Origin: Galerina marginata | Taxonomy: Eukaryota; Basidiomycota; Agaricomycetes; Agaricales; Galerinaceae | NCBI GenBank assembly: GCA_023014335.1 | Contig: JAECYW010000005.1 | Location: 1,054,001 to 1,118,000, forward strand | Direction: 5' to 3' | Length of the DNA: 64,000 nucleotides | In this document: positions 1 through 11,465 of the stretch, in pieces | Layout of the letters: each line of letters starts with the position of its first letter | Numbering within the stretch: position 1 is the stretch's first letter | Notes under the pieces: model-generated | What the model saw: only the letters and a program-made list of their open reading frames with translations | Database searches by the model: none | What the model was told of the DNA's origin: nothing | Program-made: the position numbers and the translations under genes

Positions 1-380
1 GTTTCTGATAACAGAGTAAGATAAGGCTTAAGCAAAGCAGGAATGATATCCTCGCTCCACTTGCGCCACTGTCGTTTTTTTTTTTCAATTCTCTGTTGAT
101 CAACCTCCGAATCATCATGATCATCCAGGGGATTGTTTCTTTCATCGCCAGCATTCACTATACTCTCGGGCATCAGCAAAGGCTCTGTGACATGAGCATA
201 AACTCCAGACGGAGTATAAACTAGGCCTTGATGGCCAATAACAGCCATTCCAGAACCATAAGGCCGGCGAGACTTAGGCAGCTCATCAATTGAAACCAGA
301 TTTGGGGGTGGTGGAGAGGAACTAGCCATAGCAAGAGCAGCAGCAGAAATTTTCTTTGAAGATTTGAAAATAGAAGGCAT
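1..380 (-). CDS. KDZ transposase, N-terminal part (first giant-element copy, runs off window)
   Basis: The minus strand from ATG at 380 is open to the window edge. Its first residues (MPSIFKSSKK) match the start of the complete KDZ transposase at 40621 (MTSVFRRASKK). Later it shares a near-identical block, RKWSEDIIPALLKPYL, encoded close to the window edge. The conserved block, the position about 300 bp downstream of an AB-type gene, and the shared strand make this the first exon of a second KDZ transposase. An upstream in-frame ATG lies at 410; I prefer 380 because it aligns with the other copy. The CxC cluster and catalytic core would lie left of the window, so intactness cannot be judged. 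Confidence 0.85.
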   Translation of the reverse strand, partial: MPSIFKSSKKISAAALAMASSSPPPPNLVSIDELPKSRRPYGSGMAVIGHQGLVYTPSGVYAHVTEPLLMPESIVNAGDERNNPLDDHDDSEVDQQRIEKKKRQWRKWSEDIIPALLKPYLTLLSE

Positions 381-678
381 GATGGAGGTAGGGAAGAAAG
401 AAGGAAACATTGATCCTACCTATCCACAGTACTTATAACTGAGATCTATAAATGTCTTGACATCGACAGATAGATCCCAGCTGACAGATCCCACAAAAGA
501 TCAAGAAGAAAGTAAAAATAGAATTTGAAACTATTTTTACAACACAGAGACAACCAGTAAAAAAAATGCGAGCTATCCTGCACATAAATATTAGTGAAAG
601 GAACAAGCTAACATTTAATAAAAAGGACTTACAAACAGGTCAAGATGATTTTGCGTATATACATGTGCCCACTACAAT
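381..678. other. Spacer between AB gene and KDZ transposase, copy 1
   Basis: This 298-bp AT-rich spacer lies between the AB stop codon and the KDZ start codon; both genes read leftward. The other copy has a 318-bp spacer at the equivalent place. A pyrimidine-rich stretch (minus strand) precedes the KDZ ATG, as is usual at fungal promoters. No other feature is seen. Confidence 0.5.
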
Positions 679-3600
679 CTAAGATGACGAAGGAAGAATA
701 CGAGGGATTGTAGGGGCACGACCAAAGAACTCAAAGAATATCTGGCAGTAAAGGCGGAAGGCGATTTTTTCCAAAGCTGTGATGTAGGCCTGAACTTCAG
801 CTGACCCTGATGGCTGGTTTCCCATACAGAGTGTCTTCAGCTTAGTATTTCGACGATCAGGCCAATCTGCAATTAAAACCGAGAATGCCATCACATATGG
901 GGCCCGGTTTTGCCAACGACGAGCACCTAAACCTTCGTCGGCAGTAGGGAGATCGTAGACCACAGGATACTTGTTGGGAAAGCAAGCAAATACCATTTCA
1001 TCCCTGTGACCTTGCCCAGCCTCCGACATTGCACTCCGAGGCACGAGACAACGATCAAGGGTGAGGAGTTCAAGGCGGAAGTTGTGTTCGCAGAGATCCC
1101 AGACGATCTCCCGCAGCAATGGCAACTCTAATCGAATCTTCCGCGAAATAATGTCGGGAACCCTGGCGATGATACGTCGCTTCCACACCAATCCGACCGG
1201 TCCATCCAGGTGCGACATGTCCGACATCCCAAACAAAGTCTTCAGCTGGTCAGGAGACTTACGACGGGGGTCTTTCGAGTTAGGCCTCGACTGGGTGGAC
1301 TTGTATCCGAGGACATTTTGGAGGACATGGAAGAAATAGTCCTTCCATTCCTGTGTGCTCGGAAGGACAAAGTGCAACGTGGTACGATGAGTCGCAGTAT
1401 GCAACCAAAAGGCACGCATGGCCAGCCAACAGGGGACAACAAGCATAATGTTCCTCTCGTCTTTGTTCGCCAAAGTATAGGGGTCGAGAACGTGGTAGTG
1501 GCGGAAGCGGTCGTAATCTGGGTGATCCCAAATAGGAGCATCCCTGTCCACCAATGCCAAAGCGTCGTCCCACAGAGAAAGCGCAGGGGGGAAGGTATCT
1601 GCCGTGACCCGCTCGAACTTCAAACCATTGACCTGCGGTCTTTTCGACATGGCCCGGAGGGCGCCAACTGCTACAAAGATAGTCTGGGTCGAAGCTGAAG
1701 ACTCTTGAGGCGCCGCTGAAGGAGGTTGTTGCTCTTAAGTACGAACATGTTAGTAAACGAACACATACAGAGAATTGAGGACTTACCGGCCGAGTGTCCC
1801 AGGCGGATATTGTCTGCTCGCAAGTTCTGCGAAGCGCGATTCCGAACCGCCGACGCCTCTCCGCTGTAGGCCGGAGTACTACCAGGCCAAAGTTGGTCGT
1901 TCAATTCTGGACGAAGTTCAAGGAGGCAGTCGGGAATGACGATGATCATATCCCGAGCGATGCGGCTCGGGGGGCGAACCAGCCAGACGGGGACATAAAG
2001 ATTATAAAGGTTCTGTGCGACCTCCAGGTCACACGTAACCGCGCCAACGAGTCCAGGAAGGAGGCCACGCTCCAAGTCGAGGCTAGTCGAGGTGCTCAAT
2101 CGTCGGTGGATGCTATAATATTCGAAAATTGCCAGCGTCTCCAAGAAGTTACAAGTTCTTACGTAGTAAAAGAACTTGTTTTCCGGCCTGCATAGCAGGC
2201 AGAAATGGTTTCTAATGCAATGGTTGGAAATTCTCCCACTGCTATAGTGACCCTGCATGGTTTCTGTATCTCAGCCATTACTGGGCCAATTTTTATGATC
2301 TTGGTATCAAAAAAATCGTAAAAATCAGGGCTTTCATGTGGCATGTGTATCCAGGGTTGATTAGGTCATGTGACTTGTTCACACGACCCAAAAAGCGCAA
2401 ATTTGTGTGAATTTACACTTAAAACAGATTTCAGTGAGCTAAATATGCTAAAATGTGTTGCCCAGACAAATCTAGAATAATGTACAAATATTTACATATG
2501 TTTTGCAATGATGTCATGGTGTCCAAATCAGGCAAACAGTCAGCTCAACTTGGTGAAAATCCGAAAATTGGTGTTAAACTGACTGGATAACCCATAAAAG
2601 GCACACCAAACATTGCAAAACATGACCAAATAACATGAAAATAATGTTCTAGAAGCTTATATAATCAAACTCACAGCAGGACTTTGTGCAATTGCCTTGG
2701 ATTTGGTAATGCACCAACTTGGACAAAAATATTCTCAGGGATATGTCATGTGATATGTGCGCACAGACCACCTGTTAGGTAAAAAAAAGATTATCAGTAT
2801 TTTTATTTTATTTTAATGCCTTTAAAATCTCTCAATATAGCTTATTTACTGTGTTTTCAACAATATTCCGCATTTGGTAAGTCACATAAAGATGTGACAA
2901 TACGTATGTGACACCATCTGTTAGCCCTGATTTTTCTGATAATTACACATTTTGTTTCAAGGCAATCCGATAAAAGCTAAGTGACGTAAGAATTAATCTT
3001 GTTACAAGTTCTTATTGTAGTCAATTAATTAATCTTGTTACAAGTTCTTACGTAGTAAAAGAACTTGTTTTCCGGCCTGCATAGCAGGCAGAAATGGTTT
3101 CTAATGCAATGGTTGGAAATTCTCCCACTGCTATAGTGACCCTGCATGGTTTCTGTATCTCAGCCATTACTGGGCCAATTTTTATGATCTTGGTATCAAA
3201 AAAATCGTAAAAATCAGGGCCTTCCTGGTCACGTGACCAGGCCGTTTTAGGCTTGTTAGAACCGCCTTATTTTTCTGCTTTTTTTGAGTATAAGATCATC
3301 CCAATCAGTTCAGATTTGAGCGGACTACATGTTATTTACGTATTTAATCTGTATTTGTTTAATAACAGTGTAAGTCTTCAGGCACTGCCCCACCCCAAAG
3401 TAAGAACTTGTTTTTGCCATGCGCAGCAATGGCCTCTGACCAAGTAGCGTTGGAAGGATGTGAAGGTGAGGACAGTGTCGTCGTAGGTCTGAGAGGCAAC
3501 TGTGAGGGCGAGGGAGGCAAATCTCAACCCCCTTGCGCAGTGCCGGAGGTCCCTCAACTCAGCGAACGAGCAGTCGTCGGGGTTGGTTCTGGCATATTCC

Positions 3601-4252
3601 TCCACCTTCCTCTCCAATGCTCTGCGCATATCTAATACCCGCCCCCCAAGCTCCATCGAGATGCGGCCAAAGTCGCGGAAGGCCGAACCCTGTTCATAGA
3701 CGAAGTCTTCCCTCCGGAGATTGTGCCAAGCCAGTTGGAATTCGTGGTCTTTGACCTCATCGCGAGGCGGACGAGCGCGGACAAAGGGGAGGTATGCCGT
3801 GGAAGGGTGGTACCACTGTGGCCACTCGGTAAAGTCCCCCGTGTAATATCGCCCGTCTCGACGCAGTTGTACGTCGCGTGGATCGATGGAGAAATCCGGG
3901 ATGTAGGGCATGTTTGGAGAAGTAACTATGAACCGCGTTGGAACCGGCCTCCCGTTGGCGTCGGGGCCAGGAGTGTCTCGTTCGAGGCCAGGGACTTTGT
4001 AGCGGAGTGTGCGCAACTCCCCGATCGTACGAGCATCGGTGAAGTCGTGTGCTAGTAACATGTGTCAGTAAGACTACGAGGTGAGGAAGTGATGGGCACG
4101 CACGAGGACTGGCCCTGCTGTGCTTCTCGAAAATGGCCATATCTTCCCTCGACCCATCCCGTTTCACTCCGTAGCAGTCGTAGTAAATATCTATGAAACA
4201 TGAATAAAGATCAGATTGAAAACCTAAGATACACACCTGAAGGTCGAGCCAT
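679..4252 (-). pseudogene. AB protein gene, copy 1, interrupted by a palindromic-end element
   Basis: Uncharacterised protein of a kind common in Agaricomycete genomes; I know no function for it. Model on the minus strand: exons 4252-4237, 4190-4104, 4051-1787 (with the element at 2150-3444 inside) and 1733-679. Without the element and one copy of the duplicated T, the exons total 2127 nt, exactly 709 codons, so the frame was open before the insertion. Motifs shared with the intact copy at 40940-43354 include TSPNM-x-x-IP, FQRY-F/Y-LETLA, VWLVR, RNRASQ, RLGHSA, NFRLE-x-L-x-LDRC and FGRAP near the C-terminus. Exon 2 is 87 nt in both copies. The element sits in coding sequence between FQRY and LETLA and has no GT-AG edges in the gene's direction, so the gene is probably dead. 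Introns have GT-AG borders; that at 1786-1734 ends TTAAG. Confidence 0.85.
2150..3444 (+). mobile_element. Palindromic-end element (PEE) subfamily 1, n=1, inside AB gene copy 1
   Basis: 1,295 bp. Order: LE (2150), body, second LE (3039), then RE. The LE begins TACAAG and has the palindrome arms CAAGTTCTT and AAGAACTTG, followed by a GCCTGC-ATA-GCAGGC hairpin. The RE starts with the palindrome CCTGGTCACGTGACCAGG and ends with GTAAGAACTTG, a GCCAT/ATGGC hairpin and GACCAAG. The target in the element's direction was AAGAAGT^AGCG, with one T duplicated. No protein is encoded, so the element must be mobilised in trans. The LE-to-LE period is 889 bp. Confidence 0.9.
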
Positions 4253-6643
4253 GAAGAGAGAACTAGAATGATAGAAAGATAGTTAGCTAGATCCACAACC
4301 ACGAGGCATCGGAGTCATCGCAGCATCGCAATCGATCAGGCAAAGTAGGCGACATGTCAGCCTGTATGCCTTCGACGAGCAAGTAAAACAGCGACAAGGT
4401 CAGCTGTTCTACGAGGAGACGACGACCAAGTCAGTCGTTCCCAGAGGCGACAAAGTCAGCCCCAGCAAACCCACAGGAATAGGTGGGCGACCAGGTCAGC
4501 CCAACCAAGTTGAAACATGGCGACAAGGTCAGCCAGAAATCGTGAGGCGACAAGGTCAGCCTCGGAGTATCTTCCACCGTCGCTGCAGCAGAGGCAAATC
4601 TGCCCGAAAAAGAGGAGGAGACGATACGAAACTCACCTAGGAAGTAAAGAGATCAGAAGTGAGAGATGGGAGAGAGAACGAGAATGAAAATGAGAAGTTG
4701 ATCGATTGGATTTGAACCGTGGGAGGCGGGTAAAATCACGTGCGTTATCTAAGATAAGATAAACACGGAACCCAAGAGTGGAGATCGAAGTGGGAAGATA
4801 TGAGCGCATGAAGAATAAATGTGAGGGTACGAAGAATTCTACAGAGAAGGTAAGCGAACGGATATAAAGTAGATTTTAGGCGTAAAATATACCTTGTGAG
4901 CCGAAACCAGGGCATAGCTGGAAACCTAAGAGTTGTAATCGAAGCGAGAAGACATGAGAGCACGAAGAATGCTATCGAGAAGGATAAGCAGATAGAATAA
5001 AGCAGATTTGAGGGACGTTACTTACCTCAAACACCTCACGAGTGTGCGGGATGTCTACGAGTTCCACCGCCTGCTGTCCCGACAACTCGCCGTCTTGCTG
5101 TCTGACGAATTGTCTGTCGGAAACGTCGAGAAGCCCAAAGAGAACAACGATGAGGGCGGTCCACGTTGCGAGTGCCGAAAACGAGTGCCGAATTCTGGGT
5201 GAGCGATGCTCCTCCGTGAAGAAGTACGATCAGCGACAAAGTCAGCTCATACGCGCGGAAGGCGACGAAGTCAGCCTTGATGAGGGAGGCGAGTGCGCAG
5301 GGCGGAGGTTCAGTCGAAGGAGGTCGAAGGTAGTGTCGAAGGTGGGGCGCGAGCGAAGAGAGGAGCGACAAAGTCAGCTCCTCCACGAAGCGGTGCAATG
5401 AGCGACGAAGTCAGCTCATTGACGGGAAGGCGACAAAGTCAGCCTTGACGACGGAGTGGTGGGAGGGAGGTAAGTGAACAGTCAATAGATAAGACGAGTT
5501 CGCTTACCTTACTGAACAACGTAGGTCGAAGGAGGTTGGGCCGATGGAAGTTGGTCGATGGGGAGCGCATTGCGAGTGCAGAAAACGAGTGCCGAATCCT
5601 GGGTGAAGGATGGAGGAGCGACAAGGTCAGCTCCTCCGTAAAGAAATGCTATGAGCGACAAAGTCAGCTCATACGCGGATGGCGACAAAGTCAGCCTGTA
5701 GGAGGAAGTGGAGGGACGGGAAGTGGAGGGACGGGAAGTGGAGGGTGGAGAGAGTCCGAGAGACCCAAGATAGCAGGATTGATCGCTTACCTGGCCGTGG
5801 GAAACGGGACTTGGCAAGAATTCTGGCCCGTTTCCTGAGCCGGCTTTGTTTGGCAGGACCATCCGCCTTATTTGCTTTGGTCTCCCGACGCGGCTGGCGC
5901 GTCTTTGTTCCTCCACATCGCCTCCGTTCACCCACACCGCCTCCGTCCCCCCACACCGCCTCCGTCACTTCCTCACACCACCTTCGTCCCTCCACACCGC
6001 CTCCGTCATTGAATTCACGAGCTGACCTGGTCGCTCGTGGATTACTTCGAGTTTCAGCTGACCTGGTCGCTGGAACTTCGCGTCATTTGGCTGACCTTGT
6101 CGCCAAATTCGAGCCGAAGATCCATCTCGGAGAACCCATACGATCTCTTGCCCCCATCTCTCGCCATCATTGTCATTAACTCAAGCCTAATCTATCAAAT
6201 GTCGTCGTATTTGCTTCCTCAAACCTTGGGATGGACGCGTTGAAATTAAGGTCGCCGGTGAGTGCAAGCTATATCTATTCTGAAATCGCGTTCTAAGTTC
6301 CTTCCTTCCTCGAACATTCTACTGCAGATAAAATGGCTTTGTAGACAATCGTGCCTAGGTGGAGGTTGCCTAGGGTATCGCTATGCACGTAAGTACTTAT
6401 CCCCTCTCATTGGGTCTGGAAGAGCTGATAGGTCCAGGGTCTGTTAGCCGACGTTACAGTAACCCCTTTTCGCAATTTCCTTGCCGAATTAGCCCACGTA
6501 AAATCACACCACCGACAGGAATTGACAGGAACTTCCCGTTTTTTAAGGCTCAGCGTGTTCTACGCGGTCAAGTGCTTGACCAATTGACACGTCAACTCTC
6601 TCTCTCTCTTCCCTCCTCTCTCTTCCCTCCTCTTTCTTCAATC
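4253..6643. promoter_or_regulatory. Divergent intergenic region of copy 1 with constant-loop hairpins
   Basis: This 2.4-kb region separates the leftward AB gene from the rightward C gene and holds no convincing gene. It contains at least twelve short inverted repeats with stems of 5 bp or more around a nearly constant 10-nt loop, GACAARGTCA or its complement TGACCTGGTC. Spans and stem lengths: 4387-4408 (6 bp), 4419-4438 (5), 4484-4503 (5), 4544-4563 (5), 5259-5278 (5), 5360-5383 (7), 5396-5421 (8), 5427-5446 (5), 5612-5637 (8), 5650-5673 (7), 6016-6039 (7) and 6085-6108 (7). Weaker ones lie at 4347, 4518 and 6055. The arms differ from site to site but are complementary within each. A CT-rich tract (6599-6640) directly precedes the C-gene ATG. 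Confidence 0.75.
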
Positions 6644-9600
6644 ATGCCTCCAAAGCGCAAGGCGAACGACGCTCTTTCACCCAACGAAAAGGGTACGAAG
6701 AGAACAAAGGTATGTTTTCTCCTATCCTTTGGACTGTCTGCTCATCTACTCCTCCACAGGAGACACACAGCAGCCCGGTGTCCTCCCGACTTCGAGCAAA
6801 GCAGCCCCCGAAGGTACATTACACTTTCGTACGTCGTTCACGAGCTAATGCTTAGTGTTTGTATTTTTTAGCAGCCCAGCACTCGTTCTCGACGCCAGGC
6901 AAACCCTCCACCCGCCGTCGCCAATTCCACCGTGTACGTCTCGGTACCATCCCTCCCCCCTACGTGACGTGGCGATACTTGGACTATGGGACTGACTTTG
7001 TCACCCTTCCTGAGCACTGGTGACCTGGTCACAGTCTCCCTAAACAACGTTGACTTTGTTGAGTTGTTGGTGTATGCTTCGGTGTCGTTTCCGCCATTTG
7101 TCTTTCGTCATTTGGCTGGTTCGCATCGTTGCTTTCGCCGTTTGTCCATTGTGTCCTATGCCACGTAGGACATGTTTCCGTTTCTGATTTTTTCTTTCTT
7201 AGGGTGGCCTCGAACGTTGTTGAACCTCCCGTGGCTTCTGAAGGGTATGTTAGGTGTTCTTTTTGTCTACTTTTATTAATACTGACTACCTTCTACGTAC
7301 AGCTCACGTCGTGTTACGCGTTCAGGACGACTACGCGGAGAGGTTGTCTCCCCACCTCCCAATCCACCCTCGAATCCTCTCTCGAAAAGCTTACGCAAGT
7401 ACATGGCGGAAGCTAAGGCGGAACGGAAAGGTCTGGCTGCCGAGGCGAAGTGGAACGGACTGCCGGCTGAGGCTGCCGACGACGCGTTAATTTCAAGGCT
7501 GACTGCCCGAGTCGAAGCAAAGGAAGCACAGGCGAAGGCCCTTGAGGTTATCGCGGAGAAGGAAAGGCGGGCCAAGGCCCTCGCGCTTATCAAGGAGAGG
7601 CACCAACGAGTGGCGGCAGGCAAGATTACGACTGCCCAAATCATCCAACAGGCCAGAGCACGGGCAGCCATTGTTCCTCCCGACGAGGAACCTCTCTCCG
7701 ACTCGTTCAACCCGGTGCCCATTGACAACAAGGCAGCGGCCAAGAAAGAGGCGGCAAAAATTGTCCAGCGGGCGAGGGGATTGGTTACCGCCGGTTCTTC
7801 TGACGAAGAACCTGACGAAGAACCTTTCTCCGATTCATTCGTCGACGACACTGCCTTCAACATGGAAGAAGACGAGGATGCTGCTTCGCGTAGGCGGCTG
7901 GACCGGTTTTCCGAGCGCTTGAAGGTGGAGAAGAAGATCTGGGACAGTGCAGAAGAAATTAAAGCAGCATGGAGGGCCCAGAAAGCGAAGGAAGCTGCTG
8001 GAGGTGTCGTTACACGTCGCCGTCGCGGTTCAGCTGATATGGAGGTCGACAATGGCCAAGATGATGGAGAAGAGGAGGAGGAGGAGGAGGAGGAGGAGGA
8101 GGAGGACGATGGAAACATTCGCCAGACTGCGGACAAAGGGAAGGGTAGGGAGAGGGACGATGAAGACGACGACGAGCATGCGGGCGGCCCCGCCCATAAT
8201 TTCGACATGGATGCCAACGATGACAACACGGGTGGCGACTGCGATGGGGGGATATCGGACAACAACAAAATGGAGGTGGATGAACCCGCAGCGGGTTTCG
8301 AGTGTGACGAGCACAACGACTACGACGAAGATGCCACACCTATGGCGCCACGCCGCATTTATCGCCGGTCGCATACATCGGCGGATGATGCCTTCTTCGC
8401 AAAGTCGGCCCTCAACTCGTTCAACGTCAAACTCTTCCAAGACCTCGGCGGTATGTCACCTATCGAAAGTGGAACGAGCGGGAGTGATTACAGTCAGACC
8501 CGCCGTCTTGCAAAGACCCAACGTGCACGCAACCAAATTGTTTCCGAGACAGACGATGAAGATGATCATGCATTGGCGGGTGATGTAGTTACCTCAAGCC
8601 CTGCCAACAACACCACATCACTGCACGCCCATCCTATTTCGGAGCCTGAGGAGGACCCGAATGCTGACTTTCAGCCTTCGCGGGTATCCTTGGGTCATGG
8701 GCCCACCTCTACAAGGGGACAAAAGCGTCGCCAAAGTGCATTGGAGGCTGATGCTGATGATGAGGCTGAGGCTGAGGTTGAGGAGGCTGGTGTGAACTCA
8801 GATGGGGAGGACAACATGGTGCATAAAAACAAAGGTGGTCGCCCATCTAAGAAACTCAAGTCAGATTGCAAGCATTTGCGGGAGGTTGTGCGTGGTGCAG
8901 TTACAGCTATCGCTGAGGAGCACAATGCTACGGAAGACTATGTGCGCAAGGAATCGCGTTTGGGTTTGGAGACAAACTACAGTCGCCCTTTTGAACAGAG
9001 ATGGAATACTTTCCAGCAGCACCTTTCTCTTCTACATCCTGAAATCGGTAGCCGTAAGTTTTGGTTTTTTCTTTGTTTGCCCATTGATTTATTAATTTCT
9101 TTTTCTTAGTTGAGGAATTCCGTCAACTTGCTAAGGTGGAGTGGGCCAAGTTTTTGGAACTTTCACAGGAAGAACAAGACTCCACAATGGAGAAGATGAT
9201 AGAGTCTTTGAAGCGTCTTACTCGGGACACAACAGCACTGAAAAGTGCAGTCCGTCGTCTCAGCTCTTCCAGAGGTGAAGTTCAGAAGCTTGTAAGTTGT
9301 TTTCTATTGTTGATGTTTTAATATATACTGAGCTTAATTTTAGATTGAATTCATAAGTAGCTGGAACCCAGATATCCACTATATCGTTTGGGACTTTTAC
9401 ACTGGGAATGATGCTGCTGCTCGGCAGAACTGCAGTGTCATTACTTCCTCTGATTTGGGCAAGGACGTTCTGAAAGAGAATCCAGCACCTATCGAGATGA
9501 TTATTGATGGAGTTGCTGATAAGTTCAGGTATTTAAGGTTTTGTTTTATATTTTTTCTATTGATTTATTCTTCTTCTTTATAGATCATCAGCTGCTGACA

Positions 9601-11047
9601 AAAAGTTTGAAGAGTATGTGAAGGACAGTAACAAACGGAGGATTGCAGCCAAGGCCCGGGCTGATGCTCAGCCACTGCCTGAGACTGAGGTTCGGCCGCT
9701 GCAGCTATCTGCAACTGCTAAAGTTCCTTTGAATGTACTTCGGGCTGAAGTTGCTGATTTCTTCAAAAAGAGGCTTGGTACGTTACACTGTATTGGTAAT
9801 TTGCCACTTATAACTGATATTTTATTTTTATATTATAGCTGTTTTGGCCCAAGGCGAGGTTGGCTCCAATGTCAAATGGGCAAAGTTGACTGCTATTGCC
9901 AAGCACAATATGTTTGTTATGCAGGGCTGGCCAGCAGTGGTTGTCTCCTCTCTACCTCATGCAGGCATGTTTGCAGCGACTCAACCTCTTCATATCTGGA
10001 AAGCTTTGGCAAATGCAATTCGGAATAAGGTTCTTGTGATTGAAGCCTGGTCAGACGGTTAGTTTTTTCTTCAGATTGTGCTTTCATTTGGTTAATTTTT
10101 TCCTGTTAGCAATCAAAGCAATACCTGTGGATTCTCTTGAATATCAGGAGATTCCTTTGCTTACTGACACAGATGGGAAAATTCTTATCAAGATAAAGGA
10201 TTTACCAGTTGCTCAGGCTGGCTTGATCAAGAAAGCTGGACATTCTTCAATTGCTGCACCTCTTCCTCCTCCTATGTTAGCTTCAGCTTCGGTGGTGGCT
10301 TCCGATAATCAGTCTTCTCCTATTCCTCATCCATCTAATCATTCCCATCATCAACAATCTCTTGGCTCGCCTGTGCGTATCACTACACAGAAATCCACGA
10401 CCACATACTTTTCATCTCCTCCTGTGGCACCGCAACTCTCTTTTCGGGATCCCAAATTGTCAGATCAATACCAGAGGGCTCTTGCAAACTTGAATGCTCA
10501 ATTTGAAGGTCAAGCCCGGAAGAAGCATCACTCTGAAAACTTCTCTGGTTACTGTTTGGTTGATAATCGGAGTGGAGATGAGGAGCACAGCTTTACTACC
10601 CCTGAAATTGGCATTCAAAAATCTGTTTCGACATCCAAACCTGTGACTTTCCCTTACCGTGGTGATACTGGTGGCCGAGATTCCAGACGCAAGTTTGATC
10701 AGTCCAAAGCCCTTCCTTCTGCTATTTCACCTTCTAGGATATTGAAGCAGTCCAAGGGTCCTCCATCTGGTCGTTCGCTTCATTCTTCAATCCCTTCAAG
10801 CCATTTGTCTAAACGTGTTTATCTTGATGGTCATCGTCCGGTGAAAGCCTCAGTATCAGCCTCACTTTCTTTTTCCTCTCGTCGTGTTACTTGGGGCCCA
10901 ACTTCCACCAGGACTTATTCCGAGTCTGATATGGAGAAAGAACCCTCAGAACAGCTACATCACCAGAAGGACCCATACGATCGGGAGCGTAGGTATGACA
11001 AGGTTTCTGGGGTGCCTGGGCCCAGTCGTGAGATCTTCAAGGAGTGA
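6644..11047 (+). CDS. C protein (acidic, AT-hook-like, unknown function), copy 1
   Basis: Ten-exon model: 6644-6709, 6760-6813, 6872-6933, 7203-7244, 7303-9053, 9110-9291, 9344-9528, 9584-9777, 9839-10057 and 10110-11047. The total is 3693 nt, an open frame of 1230 residues, and all introns are GT-AG. The protein begins MPPKRK. Its first half is charged and looks disordered, with a run of glutamates (codons near 8068-8105), a conserved SGTSGSDY segment (near 8470) and an AT-hook-like GGRPSKK (near 8840). The second half holds conserved blocks, among them AARQN (near 9420) and QGWPAVVV (near 9925), that match the copy at 46207-50503. Two exons keep exact lengths (182 and 185 nt) in both copies although the sequences have diverged. 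Basic and AT-hook segments suggest a nuclear DNA-binding role, but that is inference. The family is widespread in Agaricomycetes as hypothetical proteins. Confidence 0.88.
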
Positions 11048-11465
11048 GATCTTCTTTGTTGATTTCTTTGACTCAATACTTTCATTGTCAACAATATTAA
11101 TTTTCAGATTGTGATTTGTTATTTCACTTTCTTATACCCAATTTGCTTTTATCCTTGCCTTGTATTAGGCTTCATATTTTATGCTGCTCTTTTATTTTTC
11201 AATAATCCTTCCTGGTCTTAGTGTTATCAGCTTTCCACACTCATTTCTATACATATTATCTCACTCATTTGGTTTTACTTCTTAGTCATTTTCATGTTCT
11301 GATTGGGTACTGGGATGTCTTGGTGGTTCTTCTTTCCGGCAGTCATTGACATTGATCTTACACATATCACATTACGTAGAAGTCAGTATTTAGTAGTCAG
11401 TAGTCAGTAGTCACTCATTTGCACTTGAATATATCAATTTGTTTTTTATTGGGTGAGATTGTGGA
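11048..11465. other. 3' flank of C gene copy 1
   Basis: AT-rich, T-rich on the plus strand, with a short run of AGTAGTCAGT-type repeats at about 11381-11413. No gene is supported. It continues on the far side of the inserted element at 14559. Confidence 0.5.

Noticed and set aside
2150..3444. PEEs as introner-type spliceable elements
   Set aside because: The edges lack GT-AG in either direction at the insertion points in coding sequence (AB copy 1, protease, RT).
8010..8440. Antisense frames inside the C gene (poly-proline, poly-leucine)
   Set aside because: They are shadows of the GAG/GAC-rich acidic segment on the coding strand.
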